From: Fragilariopsis cylindrus CCMP1102
Taxonomy: Eukaryota; Bacillariophyta; Bacillariophyceae; Bacillariales; Bacillariaceae
DNA: 64,000 bases
Assembly: GCA_900095095.1 (NCBI GenBank)
Contig: FMBT01000148.1
Span: forward strand, 1 to 64,000
Reading direction: 5' to 3'
Shown in pieces: positions 11,510 through 21,838 of the stretch. The first letter of the stretch is position 1. Each line of letters opens with the position of its first letter. The position numbers and the translations under genes were made by a program. The notes below the pieces were generated by a model. That model was not told where the DNA came from, searched no databases, and saw only the letters and a list, made by a program, of their open reading frames with translations.

Positions 11510-11940
11510 AAAAATAAATAGAACAATGCATAGCAATTTGTTTGTTTAGAGAAAAAAAGACGATGCAAAAGTTCTGATATAAGTATGGCTAAGTTCTGTG
11601 TAAGTAAGAATTATCTTCAAATCATTTTTATAGCTAACATAATGGAGTTTGACGAAGTGAAAATATATAGAACAATGCATGGCAATTTGTTTGTTTAGAG
11701 AGGAAAAGATGATGGAAAAGTTCTGTATAAGTATAGCTAAGTTCTGTGTAAATAAAAAGATATCTTAGATCATTTCTATAGCTTATACAATAGAATTTAA
11801 GGAAATGAAAATATACAGAACGATGCATGGCAATTTGTTTGGTTTAGAGAAGAAAAGATGATAGAAAGTTCTAGTATAAGTATAGCTAAGTTTATGATAG
11901 TAAAAGGATTATTTTAGATCATTCCTATAGCTTTGGCAGC
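11510..11940. repeat. ~149-bp tandem repeat, about three copies
   Basis: The block containing GAACAATGCATGGCAATTTG, then TAAGTATAGCTAAGTT and ATCATTTCTATAGC, recurs at about 11522, 11671 and 11819, giving periods of 149 and 148 bp. The last two copies are more alike than the first. No coding potential is apparent. Confidence 0.85.
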
Positions 11941-12051
11941 TCTGAAATAATCAGGAGTGTTCTCACTATGAAATGATGAAATGATGCTACATAAAATAAC
12001 AAGGCTTCCGCACTTTGGATCGTTCTCGATTTTTCATTTTGTTTAATACGT

Positions 12052-12991
12052 TTACATGATTACAGTCTTCTTTTCTTCCATTGTTGCTGTTAATGTAGGA
12101 GTGGGAGAAAAAGATCTGTAAACGATATATTTTCCTTCACCACTTTGATAGTCAAAATTTTCATTTAACCGTTCGGTTGTATGTTTCCATCGTTTTTTAT
12201 CAAACATAGTTTTTCCTGCTTGTACTGCTGGTATGATTATAGAACAGGGATCAACCATGGCATTGATACGTAGAGTGGAGCTGTAACAGTTGCGGTGGAT
12301 GTAAATCCAACCCAACCCCATATTCCAGCTGCTGGAACAACAGCTGTCGTTGTTGCAGTTGCAGTCGATGCTGCTACAGTTGGCATAGTCGATAATGCAA
12401 TAGATTGTCTCATATAGGATGCAAGTTGTAAACTAATAAATTGACCTGTCTTGCACCACACTGCAACATGTTCACAATTCGACTTTGTTACATCGTACGA
12501 TGATATTAATGTATGATTATGAAGTAAAAAGTCTGCCCGAGCTAATACAATATCAACAGTATCACTTTTTGCTTTTGATACTGTCCCCGATCGTTTTGTT
12601 AAACATTTTATCCATGGTGAATTGTACGTAACCTTATGCCATACAACTTTTGCTTGATTTTCATCAATTGTATATTCTCTCAATATCGACTCCCTATTTG
12701 ATTGAATATCAGGATTTGAGGTGCTATTACAAAAAGATGATTGCAGACCTGATGAGGAACATACTGATAATAATTTCCCTTTGTTGTCACCGTTGCCGTT
12801 GTCGTCGTCGCCGTTGCCGTCGTCGTTGTCACCAATAATACAAGAGAAATCTAATATCGTTACTGTACCGTCATCCGAATTACGGTCAATAACAATCCCA
12901 TGATGTTGATATACGAATGGTATTTTAAGGAATGAACACCAGCTATAAACATGGTCACCTACTTCAAAGTTACTATTGCTGTTGCTGTTGC

Positions 12992-13022
<31 letters not shown>

Positions 13023-13322
13023 ATTTTGACAATGATTATCGTCAGCTACTACTACTGAAGAAGAAGATGATGATGATGATGATGAGCAACCAAATTCATC
13101 TTTCTTTTGTAATTTTTCGTCGTTATTATCTTCGATGACAACTGCTGATGAAGCTACTATATCTTCAATGGAGGATTCTAGTATTTGCTCTTCTCTTGTC
13201 GATGTGTTCAATGAAGACGACGATGATGATGATGATGATGATGACGATGATGATGATAATGACGAATCTTGGTAGTATTGGTGGGAAGAAGACTCAGTCC
13301 ATTCAGATTTGTTTTCAACCAT
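12052..13322 (-). CDS. LRAT-domain (NlpC/P60-like) protein with low-complexity N-terminus
   Basis: Likely acyltransferase or thiol hydrolase of the LRAT/H-rev107 family. The N-terminal 120 residues are Ser, Glu/Asp and Asn runs. The domain begins at GDHVYSWCSF and has the His motif (FVYQHHGIVID) and the conserved Cys motif NCEHVAVWCKTG, matching the NCEH catalytic signature. Between them is a roughly 90-residue low-complexity insertion containing DNDDGNGDDDNGNGDN. After the domain come Ala/Thr/Val-rich hydrophobic segments (ATTTAVVPAAGIWGWVGF) that may be a membrane hairpin, as in several LRAT proteins. One frame change near 12285 leads into a C-terminal tail (MVDPCSIIIPAVQAGKTMFD). ATG 13322 is the first ATG in frame. 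The substrate is unknown. Confidence 0.72.
12962..13024. repeat. GTT trinucleotide run (poly-Asn coding)
   Basis: Near-perfect GTT/GCT repeat read on the minus strand as poly-Asn/Ser inside the LRAT-domain gene. Likely length-polymorphic. Confidence 0.8.
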
Positions 13323-14145
13323 CTTAAAATCTATTATGAACAAAATTAATAAAGTTAATATATATTGTATTCTTTCTCGCCGCAACAATAAACTTCTTTT
13401 ATTTCTCTTATTACGCCTTATCGACTAATCGTACAAAGTATACAGAAATCGTTTTTCTTTCCTTTAATAGTTGATACCAGGCAAGGTAAAGTTCGTTTTT
13501 GATTCATCCGTGATACTCGTAGGCGATTGTGTCGGTTGTCGATAATTATTAATACAAGTAAGAATAGAATCAATACCCCCTCACGCGAGAATAAGTAGAG
13601 ATGTAATAAAGATGATGAAAAACATCAATCAGAACATCGAAAAAAAGGTTGAAAAGAATTGCGCGCTTGCTTCCGCAATTCACATTGTTCTGTGTATTTA
13701 TGCCCCTGTATTGTGGCCGTTACTGTTATTTTTTGGGTTGTTCTCGGTGGTGACGACAACACTCATTTTCATCGCCTTTGCTCTTTAACCTTGAAAAATT
13801 TCTCACTGTCCATTAAATATCATCCTTTTTAAATCTCTATTATTTTTATGTCGTCCTATCATCCTGATGTTGCTTTCTCAAAAAGGACCAGTCAGCATCA
13901 CTCCTCCTTACTTCTCCTCAATTTCTTGAAGTCGAAATAGTGGATCCGAAGCCAAAAACAAGTAGCAAACAACGACATCCACAAGCGACCGAATAAGGAA
14001 TAAGGATCAGTAATATTCGCACTCATTATAAGTATTGTCCTGATCTGTCCTGCATCATCATACAACCATCGTTATCGTCCTCAGCAAAGAAAGAAAGAAA
14101 GAAAGAAAGGAAAGAAAGGAAGGAAAGAAAGAAGAAAAAAAAAAC
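13323..14145. other. Divergent promoter region
   Basis: Separates the LRAT gene (-) from the Smr/UIM gene (+). It ends in a GAAA/GGAA-rich purine tract (about 14085-14140) that may be 5' UTR of the Smr gene. No gene seen. Confidence 0.5.
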
Positions 14146-15540
14146 ATGTCTTCCAGAATTATGTCGTACAATATAATAAAAATGAACGACAACAACAACA
14201 ACAACAACTTCCAACAACTAATGCTTATAATCTTCCGAAGGATGTATCAAAACTTGATTTACATGGTTATAATAAATCAGAAGGAATACGTAGAACAACA
14301 GAATTTCTGGATCGAATAGCGAGTAACAGTAAACAAATAGTACTAAAGCTTGGGCATTAGTTGTAACGGGAAGTGGAGCACACAGCTCACACTCACAAGG
14401 TCGTAAGTTTTACTACTATAACAATATATTTATTTCTGTAAAGTACAGCACAGTACAGTACGCATTTTATAAATTAAACTGTGGAACGAACATCTCTCTT
14501 ATTGACTTTTTTTTCTTCTTCTTCGTTGAATGTAATATAATTAAATAAAGCTGTCTTACGAGGTGCAATAGAAAATTTATTAATAAAACGTAATATCGAA
14601 TATTATCCAATGAAGGGGAATGGTAGTTTTTTAGTAAATGCTCTATCAGGTTTTGTATTGTACGAACCAGAACAACCAAGAGATACGAAAGTGATAATAT
14701 CAGCTAATGCAAACAACGCAAAAAATAATCATCCATCTGCTTCTTATTCTTCTGCTGTTGCATCGATGGCAGCCATCAAACCATTGTCCCTGAAACAACA
14801 AATTGACAATACTAATAATGGTGTGGCATTAAAAAAGGCATACAATAAACAACGGAAGGAAGAAATTGCGTATCAACGAGCAATGTCACAATCATTGGCC
14901 GATCCAACGTACAGGGCTGAAAAACAAGAGGAAGAATCATTGGAGAGAGCATTTAATTTGTCAATATTAGAGAAAAGAAGAGAACTACAGGAGGAACAAC
15001 AAATACAAAAATTATAGCAGATTCACGACGTGAATCAAGGATACAAGCAATGGCTGAATTAGATGAGATACAGAAAGTTGCAGAATTATCTATCAGAGAA
15101 TTTGAACAGGCCATGGCGGAAGAAGAAGATGAAATACAGAAAGTTGCAGAATCCTCCAGGAGGGAATTTGATAATAATATAATAATGCTCATAATAATAA
15201 TCATAATAATAATATGCGTGGATCAAAAATACAAGCAATGATGGCTGAAGAAGAAGAAGAAGATGATGATGATGATGATGAAGTACAGAAAGTTGTAGAA
15301 CTATCCAAAATAGGATTTGATAATGATAATGCTCCTAATAATGGTAATAATAGTGATGATATGAATGATCCCGATGCTTATATGTTACGTGCCATTGAAT
15401 TATCTCAGAAGGTAACAAATAGAGTCGATGATGAAATGTTATCAGTATTAGAACAATCAATTATAGAGCATCAACGATATCAAGAAGATGACGAAGAATT
15501 GTTATTGAAGGCATTAGAGCAGTCAGTAGCAGAGTTCTAA
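14146..15540 (+). CDS. Smr-domain protein with about eight ubiquitin-interacting motifs
   Basis: Predicted ubiquitin-binding RNA endonuclease. Exon 1 reads YNLPKDVSKLDLHGYNKSEG, then WALVVTGSGAHSSHSQG. LDLHG and TGxGxHS are the two catalytic/RNA-binding motifs of Smr nucleases. The intron is 14403-14550. Exon 2 completes the fold with GPVLRGAIENLL and KGNGSFLVNALSGF. Downstream, UIM-like helices (hydrophobic-x-x-Ala-hydrophobic-x-x-Ser) follow: YQRAMSQSLAD, LERAFNLSILE, IQKVAELSIRE, IQKVAESSRRE, VQKVVELSKIG, MLRAIELSQKV, MLSVLEQSIIE and LLKALEQSVAE. Yeast Cue2, worm NONU-1 and human N4BP2 pair Smr with ubiquitin-binding CUE domains in no-go mRNA decay; function here is inferred from that. The frame changes near 14340, 15010 and 15180, and probably near the ATG, so the start is approximate. 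Confidence 0.8.
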
Positions 15541-16352
15541 AATAAAATACATTGAATGGGAATGGAAACTGAAAGCATCTCGGGTCGTAGATTTAATTTT
15601 ATTGAAAGAAATGATTATTTACTAACTTAATAGTGATTATTGTGTTCTTTATAGTTAGATTCAATTATTATTCCTACTACGATTTTTTTTTCTCGCTGAA
15701 TCACTCCACGAGACGTCTTGTGGCCTATATTTATCTATCAATATTTCTTAATAACGCATACGTGTGCATGGCACTATAGTATTGACGCACACTACACATT
15801 TATCTTCATCACGATAAATAAAAGGTTTGATTTTTCTCCAGTCACGGCTCCTAATTGTAACGCACGCACACTACGACACATAATATTTATTCTTTTTATA
15901 AATTAGAGAGATTTCCTTACTGTACCGGCATACAATACGAAATAGCACTTACGTTGATTGATTGATTCCTCCTTCATTCATTCATTCTTCCATTCATCAT
16001 GCACGCAGGCACGCAGGCACGAGTAAACAAGAAGCCGAATGAATCAACGAATCAATCGAAATAGTCAAATTAATCAATCCAGACGCGATGAGACGAGCGA
16101 TGGTGGCACAACGACAGTGTATACTGTATTGTATGCACAACACATTAACACATCATGATCGTTAGGATAGCGTAGAAGTATGCTAAAGGATGGATATTTC
16201 TTCTGTACACGGTAGCGTGGCGCCCTGTGATTCCCAGACTACAGTGCGCGGTAACGTTATGGTAAAATTTATTGAACAACAACAACTACAACTACAACTA
16301 CAGCTACAGTAATAACAATAGCCACAAAACGGACCCCCCCCCCCACACAAAT
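15541..16352. other. Spacer, nothing firm
   Basis: AT-rich. It includes CATT-rich and GCACGCAG short repeats near 15975-16020 and a 9-C run at 16335-16343 just before the next gene. No coding sequence or RNA gene recognised. Confidence 0.45.
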
Positions 16353-17474
16353 ATGAAATTATTTTCCTCTCTCGTCGTCGACGTCATTGCTATCGTTTGC
16401 GTTGTCATTCTATTTGGTATTAACGCCACCTCGGCTGATGTTGATGTTGATGTTGATGCTGCTTTATTAGAAGATCGCAGCACTAAATTATACTTTCACT
16501 CCTATTGATTTGGATATCGATCAAAGTATTATTAACGGTATTATTATTGATTTAAATTGCGATTGGCTGGATGCTGGCAGTAGTGTTCCTAATACGACAT
16601 TCACTATCTTCCTTCCAATAATGATGATGGTAGTGGTAGTAATATTACTGTTGAAACCTCGCCACCAAATTTGATAACTGTTCGAAGATCTCTGTTAGAT
16701 GGATATGATGAGGAGATTGGTAATTTATCTCTTTTATGGAATACGATTGTTTCTTCTACTGCAACTAGTGGTGGTGTTCGTATTGGTATCCCATCAGATC
16801 GATTAAAGAGAGTACTAGTCCATAGTGGACATAGTGTACAAATAGTAGACGGATTTACTAATATTAATTATTTACGTATAGATTATGGTGCGATCCTTCA
16901 TGCATCAATGACTACACTCTCCGATTCAAGAGAACCATATACAGATAATTATGGAAACCAATTCAATGATAAACCTAAATTAACTACAAAGAATCGTGGA
17001 GGACAGATGTATGTGAAAACAAATGTGCCAGTGTACCGTTTTGATGTTTCCAATGGAGGTCAAAGTTGGGTAGAAACACCATCCATTACTATTCTTGGTG
17101 TTATGGGTGATGGTTCCGAACTTAATATTAAAGGTGATGTTGATGTTACTTATGATTATTATGTTGGAGATGATAAAAAAGTTGAAGATGGTGCACAATT
17201 AACAGTAACAGGAACAATTAAAGGAATCGTCAATAATAAAAATAATTCTACTGTGAATGCACCAAGTTGTGATAAAGTTACCAGTACTACTGGTAGTACA
17301 TGTAATGCTGGTCCGCAAAGTGTTGATTTTGATGTTGGTAATTCATCACAGAACAGTCAAATTCTTTTTGGTACATATATTTGTAGTTCTTCTTCATTAT
17401 TATTTGCGCCAGGTGGTTATTATTCCATTGCATTTGTAATGATGGCTGCTGTTACAGCAATGTTGATATCATAG
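16353..17474 (+). CDS. Secreted, probably GPI-anchored surface protein with beta-repeat (GIN/DUF2807-like) region
   Basis: Function unknown. The N-terminus MKLFSSLVVDVIAIVCVVIL is a signal peptide; an in-frame ATG at 16272 exists but would bury it. The middle (about 16780-17130) has short beta-strand repeats such as RVLVHSGHSVQIVDGFTNIN and YLRIDYGAILHASM, resembling bacterial adhesin-head (DUF2807/GIN) sheets. There are several Asn-glycosylation sites and four late cysteines. The C-terminus is a hydrophobic tail after a Gly-rich step (GGYYSIAFVMMAAVTAMLIS), typical of a GPI-anchor signal. The frame changes near 16495 and 16610. The GIN resemblance is weak and only from residue pattern. Confidence 0.6.
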
Positions 17475-17997
17475 TATCACATAAATCCAAATCATATTAT
17501 ATAAAATTATAATAACACAATAATACAAACATCTAAAATATAGTATAACTTGTAATTAATATAGTAACTTTTCTACCTAAGATACAGTACTTTAAAAAAT
17601 TACTAGAAAACACTAAACTACTAAATATCAATGGATTGGCAAATGTATATAATTTTTACTTTACTGAAACAATCAATAGGCTCAGTTCTATATATATATT
17701 AAAAAAGAACATGATATAAATATCAGGCTATTATTTCTATGTCTACTATTATACCAAATTATAAATTATAGCGCATATCTATTTTATTTTCATTGCTATC
17801 CTTTATATTATAATTAACAACAAGCATCATGCATCACCTTTTTCTTCTTCTATCTACTACTAGATATAAACTGTTATCTGTTATTAGTAGCTGTTGATGT
17901 ATTACTACTGTACCACTATTTCTACATGTAATATCACTGGCAAAAAAAGTATCTAATTTGATCCCTGTAGTCATCATAGTAGTATATTATTATTTTA
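17475..17997. other. Convergent 3' spacer
   Basis: Very AT-rich sequence between two convergent genes. Nothing recognised. Confidence 0.5.
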
Positions 17998-18880
17998 CTA
18001 AAATGCCGCTTCTAAATCATCAGTAGTCGGATATAGATCATTGAAGGCAGCAGAAAAATCAGCGGGTGTTTTTCCACCAGGCGCAGCCTCTTTTACGGAA
18101 TCTTCAATTTTCTTCACGGCAGATAAGGCTGCATTTCTCTTTTCCTTAAAATTAGGAATTAATCTACATTGTGCGGATTCAATTTTATCATTTTCTTTCG
18201 ATAGACCAAATAATGCATCCGTTTGTGGCAGACCAAATTCGTATCCAACAATTTTAATAGAATCAAACCAATCACCTTCGCCCATTTCTAAACGAACTTG
18301 ATCCGAATACGTCCAATTCATAATATCATCTCTTGTTTTAGGTGGACCGCCCTTTGGATGAACATTATTTGCCAATCGATGTAATACTTGATATGCTTCT
18401 ATATCCTTAAGTTGTTCGGTTGGTTCGGCAACAATATCAACAGTTTTTTCCTTCCCATGCTTATCTTCCATTTCCTTTACATATTCATTGTACTTAGCAA
18501 TACCCATTGATGTACGAATTTTTTCAGTAGTATCGACTTTAAATTGTCCCATGCATCGTAATAATTCTAATCCAATATCATCACATGCCTGTGTAGTACG
18601 TGAACGTGAACGTGTTTGTGTGTGCCGATTAGTACAGTTGTAATAGTAACCGAGGATTCAATATTGACAGACAATTAATATTCTACCAGTGCTAAAATAA
18701 AGGAAGGAAAATCAAACAAACATTTTGGACAAATCTCGGTATATTGTATCTTACCTTTCCATCCTTTCGACACTCTCTAATGCTCAAGATATCTGTCTTA
18801 CAAGGGATGTTATCAGCAACTTCTTCATCGTCGTTACGAACGAGAGTTTCGATATGTTTGTACAGTCTATTGAAAGCCAT
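17998..18880 (-). CDS. Twin-CX9C protein with long C-terminal extension
   Basis: Probable mitochondrial intermembrane-space protein or respiratory-complex subunit. Exon 1 (18880-18755, 42 codons) encodes CKTDILSIREC and exon 2 (18588-17998) starts with ACDDIGLELLRC. Each is an exact C-x9-C helix, together the CHCH fold oxidised by Mia40. The intron GTAAGA..CAG lies between the two halves. The protein has about 240 residues; the ~175-residue extension after the CHCH pair (GQFKVDTTEKIRTSMGIAKY onward) is far longer than in most CX9C proteins and I do not recognise it. It contains a Pro/Gly step (HPKGGPPKTRDDIMNWTYSD) and ends in PTTDDLEAAF. Complex I subunits of this type exist, but no specific orthologue is claimed. 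Confidence 0.75.
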
Positions 18881-20232
18881 TATTAGTTCAATTATTTGAT
18901 TCGAATGACGATTTTTTGTCAACTATCTATTACAACTACTAGCTAGAATCGCCAGGGATTTGTTTCTTCTGTTTTGCTCTTGCAATGTACAACAACACAC
19001 CAGTCAAAACGCGAGGAGAGATGTTCGTTAATACTCGTAATTGTATTGCTCTATTGTTGATGATGTGCCTTAGCGAAGTTTGGTGTTGCTTTTATTACTC
19101 TTCTTTATGCGCGCTGTTTCAGCCTAGCGACGGCGAGGGGGGGGGGGGGGGGCTGCTGGAAATTATAATACCAAACTTTTTTACTTATTTGTATCACTCT
19201 GCTAACGCTTTATGGATTGTTACGCGTCATTTGACACACACTATTACTAACTTAGTGCATGGGAATAAGATAAAAATCTTAATTAAAATACTACAATGAT
19301 GATGATGCAAATATAAAATGTACTGTATAATGTGTAAACCGCATGGTAATAAATCAGAAGAAGATAAGAAAGAGCACCTCTGCAACCCCTTCATTATTAA
19401 TGGCTATCATCAAAAGAGATCATTATCTTATGTATACATGTAATAATTATCTTCTTCTTCATTCTCTTCACGATGGACAATAATATGCACAGTCAAGATA
19501 ATGTGAGAGGAGGAAAGACAATGTAATAGATGAGGGATAATCCTGCAAACATACTGGTACTTAGCTCTACATACAACATTCATTCACAACAACATGCCAA
19601 CATTTCTATTGTGTTTACCAGAGTAGTAATCACTGTAATTATGGAGATACAGCTGTGATTTTGGTATATTATAGTTGATCATCATATGTGGTTGCCACAT
19701 AAACACTCTAAATGTCATTTCATCCCAGCCAGGAGAGAGGATTTTACAATCACAGTTTGCCATAGGAATCAATTTGATCCTACTGTGAGTTGATTGATTG
19801 TTTGTTGGAGTAACAGTCCAACCAATAAACTAAGTCTCATTAGCTTTAATTGGCTACGAAGCAGCAATCACAGTGCATAAGGGTAACTAATGGATGATGA
19901 TCTTATATTTGAATACTACTAGTATCAGAACTATTCTAAAAGAAGCATGGGGTATGGTTGGACAAAATAAAAGAACAGGTAGTTTGTGATTGACTAAAAG
20001 TCTCCCACCGCAAAAATAAAGTGACACGTTAGGACTATTACCCTCAAAATAAGCAATCGTCTGCTTTTAACATTATCTGAAGCGAATTGCTTTGCTAGTT
20101 CGTTTGAATAAACATATGGTGTTCAGTGTAATACATAGTAATTCTAGATTATAAAATAAAGAGATAAAGTAGGACCGCGATATTTTTGATGTGGAATGTT
20201 GTCAATCTTAAAAGCGAAAAATATGTAAGTAT
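18881..20232. other. Spacer with a 12-G run
   Basis: 1.35 kb of AT-rich sequence. It holds a run of about 12 G at 19139-19152, assembled where most technologies fail. I see no coding sequence, tRNA or transposon. Confidence 0.45.
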
Positions 20233-20887
20233 CTATTTACGACGACCAGTTGAGCAAGTGTGTTGACCACGAACTCGGATTCCCCACCAGTGACGTAAAC
20301 CACGATGGGCTCTAATTTTCTTAAGACGTTCAATATCATCACGAAGCTTAGCATCGACATTTTGGGCGAAAACTTGTGTGTACTTTCCAGTTTTGAAATC
20401 CTTTTGTCTGTTCAAAAACCAAAGTGGGATCTTGAATTGACGCGGATTTTGGATGATAGCAACAAGCTTTTCAATTTCATCGGCAGTTAATTCACCTGCT
20501 CGTTTGTTAACATCAACTTCTGCCTTTTTACAGATAAGATCAGTAAATCGACGTCCAAGACCCTTAATTTTTGTTAGTCCGAAAACAACATTACGCTTTC
20601 CCTCAACATTTGTATTAAGAATACGAAGAATGTGCTGAAATTCAGCTCCTTGCATTAATGAAGAAGACCTGTATAGTCATGTGTTTGTTGTTGTTGTTAT
20701 TATTGTTGTAGTAGTAGCGTAACGATACAAATCAATATTGTGTGAGATAAATGGTACGTCGTCATCTAGATGAGATAAGAAAACTAACACTTTCAAACAT
20801 CAACGACATGCAAACAACAAGCACTCTACACAGATAGCCATCTCCTCAAGCATGTTCTTTTCTAATTGAATTGCGTATTACTTACAT
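20233..20887 (-). CDS. RPS18: Cytosolic ribosomal protein S18 (uS13)
   Basis: Small-subunit head protein that contacts the P-site tRNA region. Exon 2 (20668-20233) carries [61 protein letters not shown], and [20 protein letters not shown]. The C-terminus is short (STGRRK; animal S18 continues for about ten more residues). An acceptor CAG at 20671-20669 leaves one G followed by TCTTCTTCATTAATG; a donor GTAAGT at 20885 follows the bases AT. Joining them makes the start codon AT|G, so exon 1 contributes only two coding bases and the protein begins [14 protein letters not shown] (145 residues). The alternative start is the in-frame ATG at 20655. Confidence 0.95.
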
Positions 20888-21339
20888 CTTGGTTGTTTAT
20901 ATTTCAGTTATTTAATAGATGTAGGGTTGTTTCACTTCGAGGACGCTAACGACAACGCGGATGAAATGATGATCGCGATAATGTAAGATGACGGAGGTTA
21001 GCGTAAGTAGGGGCTAAGTTATGTCTACTTTTAGTAAGCAGGTAACACTAATATTCCACACGTGTGCAGTTTGGGGGTGAACTGAAATAAATAAATAATT
21101 TATTAATTGCTCGCTCATACTCCCCCGCCCCTTATTTTCTCAAATGCGAAAAGAAGTTTAGGAGTAAGACACGAAAGTAACTAGGGAATGACTAACCAAG
21201 GACATACCATAAGAGTGGATACTGTATACGCCTAACGGACACTAACGTCACACATCTCTAATAAACACTATTTACATACGTTAATAGCCTAGAAGACCTC
21301 AGTCTAGTGAACTTAGGTAGCTAGACACATTTACACTGT

Positions 21340-21412
21340 TGCCTCTAGTCTAGATATAGCATCTGTTGGATTATTATCCTCTACTGCAGATTCTTTATCT
21401 TGTACTGTACTA
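21340..21412 (-). repeat. Fragment of the dispersed repeat also present at 2866-2936
   Basis: Reverse complement matches the plus-strand copy near 2866-2936 over about 70 bp with only a few differences, then diverges on both sides. Confidence 0.7.
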
Positions 21413-21783
21413 CGAGGATGTTGTATGTAAAGAAGTAAAGTTTATGTATAAGGAATTTAAATAGTTGTTAAACCATATCTATAGTAATGATATATCATGT
21501 GTACACATTTGCATCAAATAGACCTTGGGAGCGCATCATCGTGATAGGGCATCAGTGTGGTGGTTGTTTTCTTTTCCTTCTTCTCTTGGATTATCGTTAT
21601 ATATGTATTGCATTGTATGTATCTTTGGACCAAAAAAAATCGATGTGGTAGAATATCATCTTTGTGTTCTAATTTATATTCATTTTCCCATCTATGCCAA
21701 ACGTCACAAAAACGACGATATAGTACTTGTACTTCTTGTTTGTTGAACGAATGAATGAAAGAGAAAGATACATTCTTCTTGTA

Positions 21784-21814
21784 TTCGATTCGATTCGATT
21801 CGATTGATTCGATT
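21784..21814. repeat. GATTC microsatellite
   Basis: About five to six copies of the pentamer, slightly interrupted. Confidence 0.8.
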
Positions 21815-21838
21815 TCCCCCCACCCCTGATTATTATCT

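Larger units (their letters stand above)
20888..21838. other. Spacer with repeat fragment
   Basis: Upstream of RPS18 and downstream of the HSF gene. Holds the inverted repeat fragment at 21340-21412 and a GATTC microsatellite at about 21784-21814. No gene recognised. Confidence 0.45.

Noticed and set aside
13900-14145. GAAA/GGAA purine tract as a promoter regulatory array
   Set aside because: More simply a microsatellite in the 5' leader of the Smr gene.
14146-17474. Smr/UIM and surface-protein genes as a co-transcribed unit
   Set aside because: They are separated by about 800 bp of non-coding DNA and have unrelated predicted locations; no evidence for polycistronic transcription.
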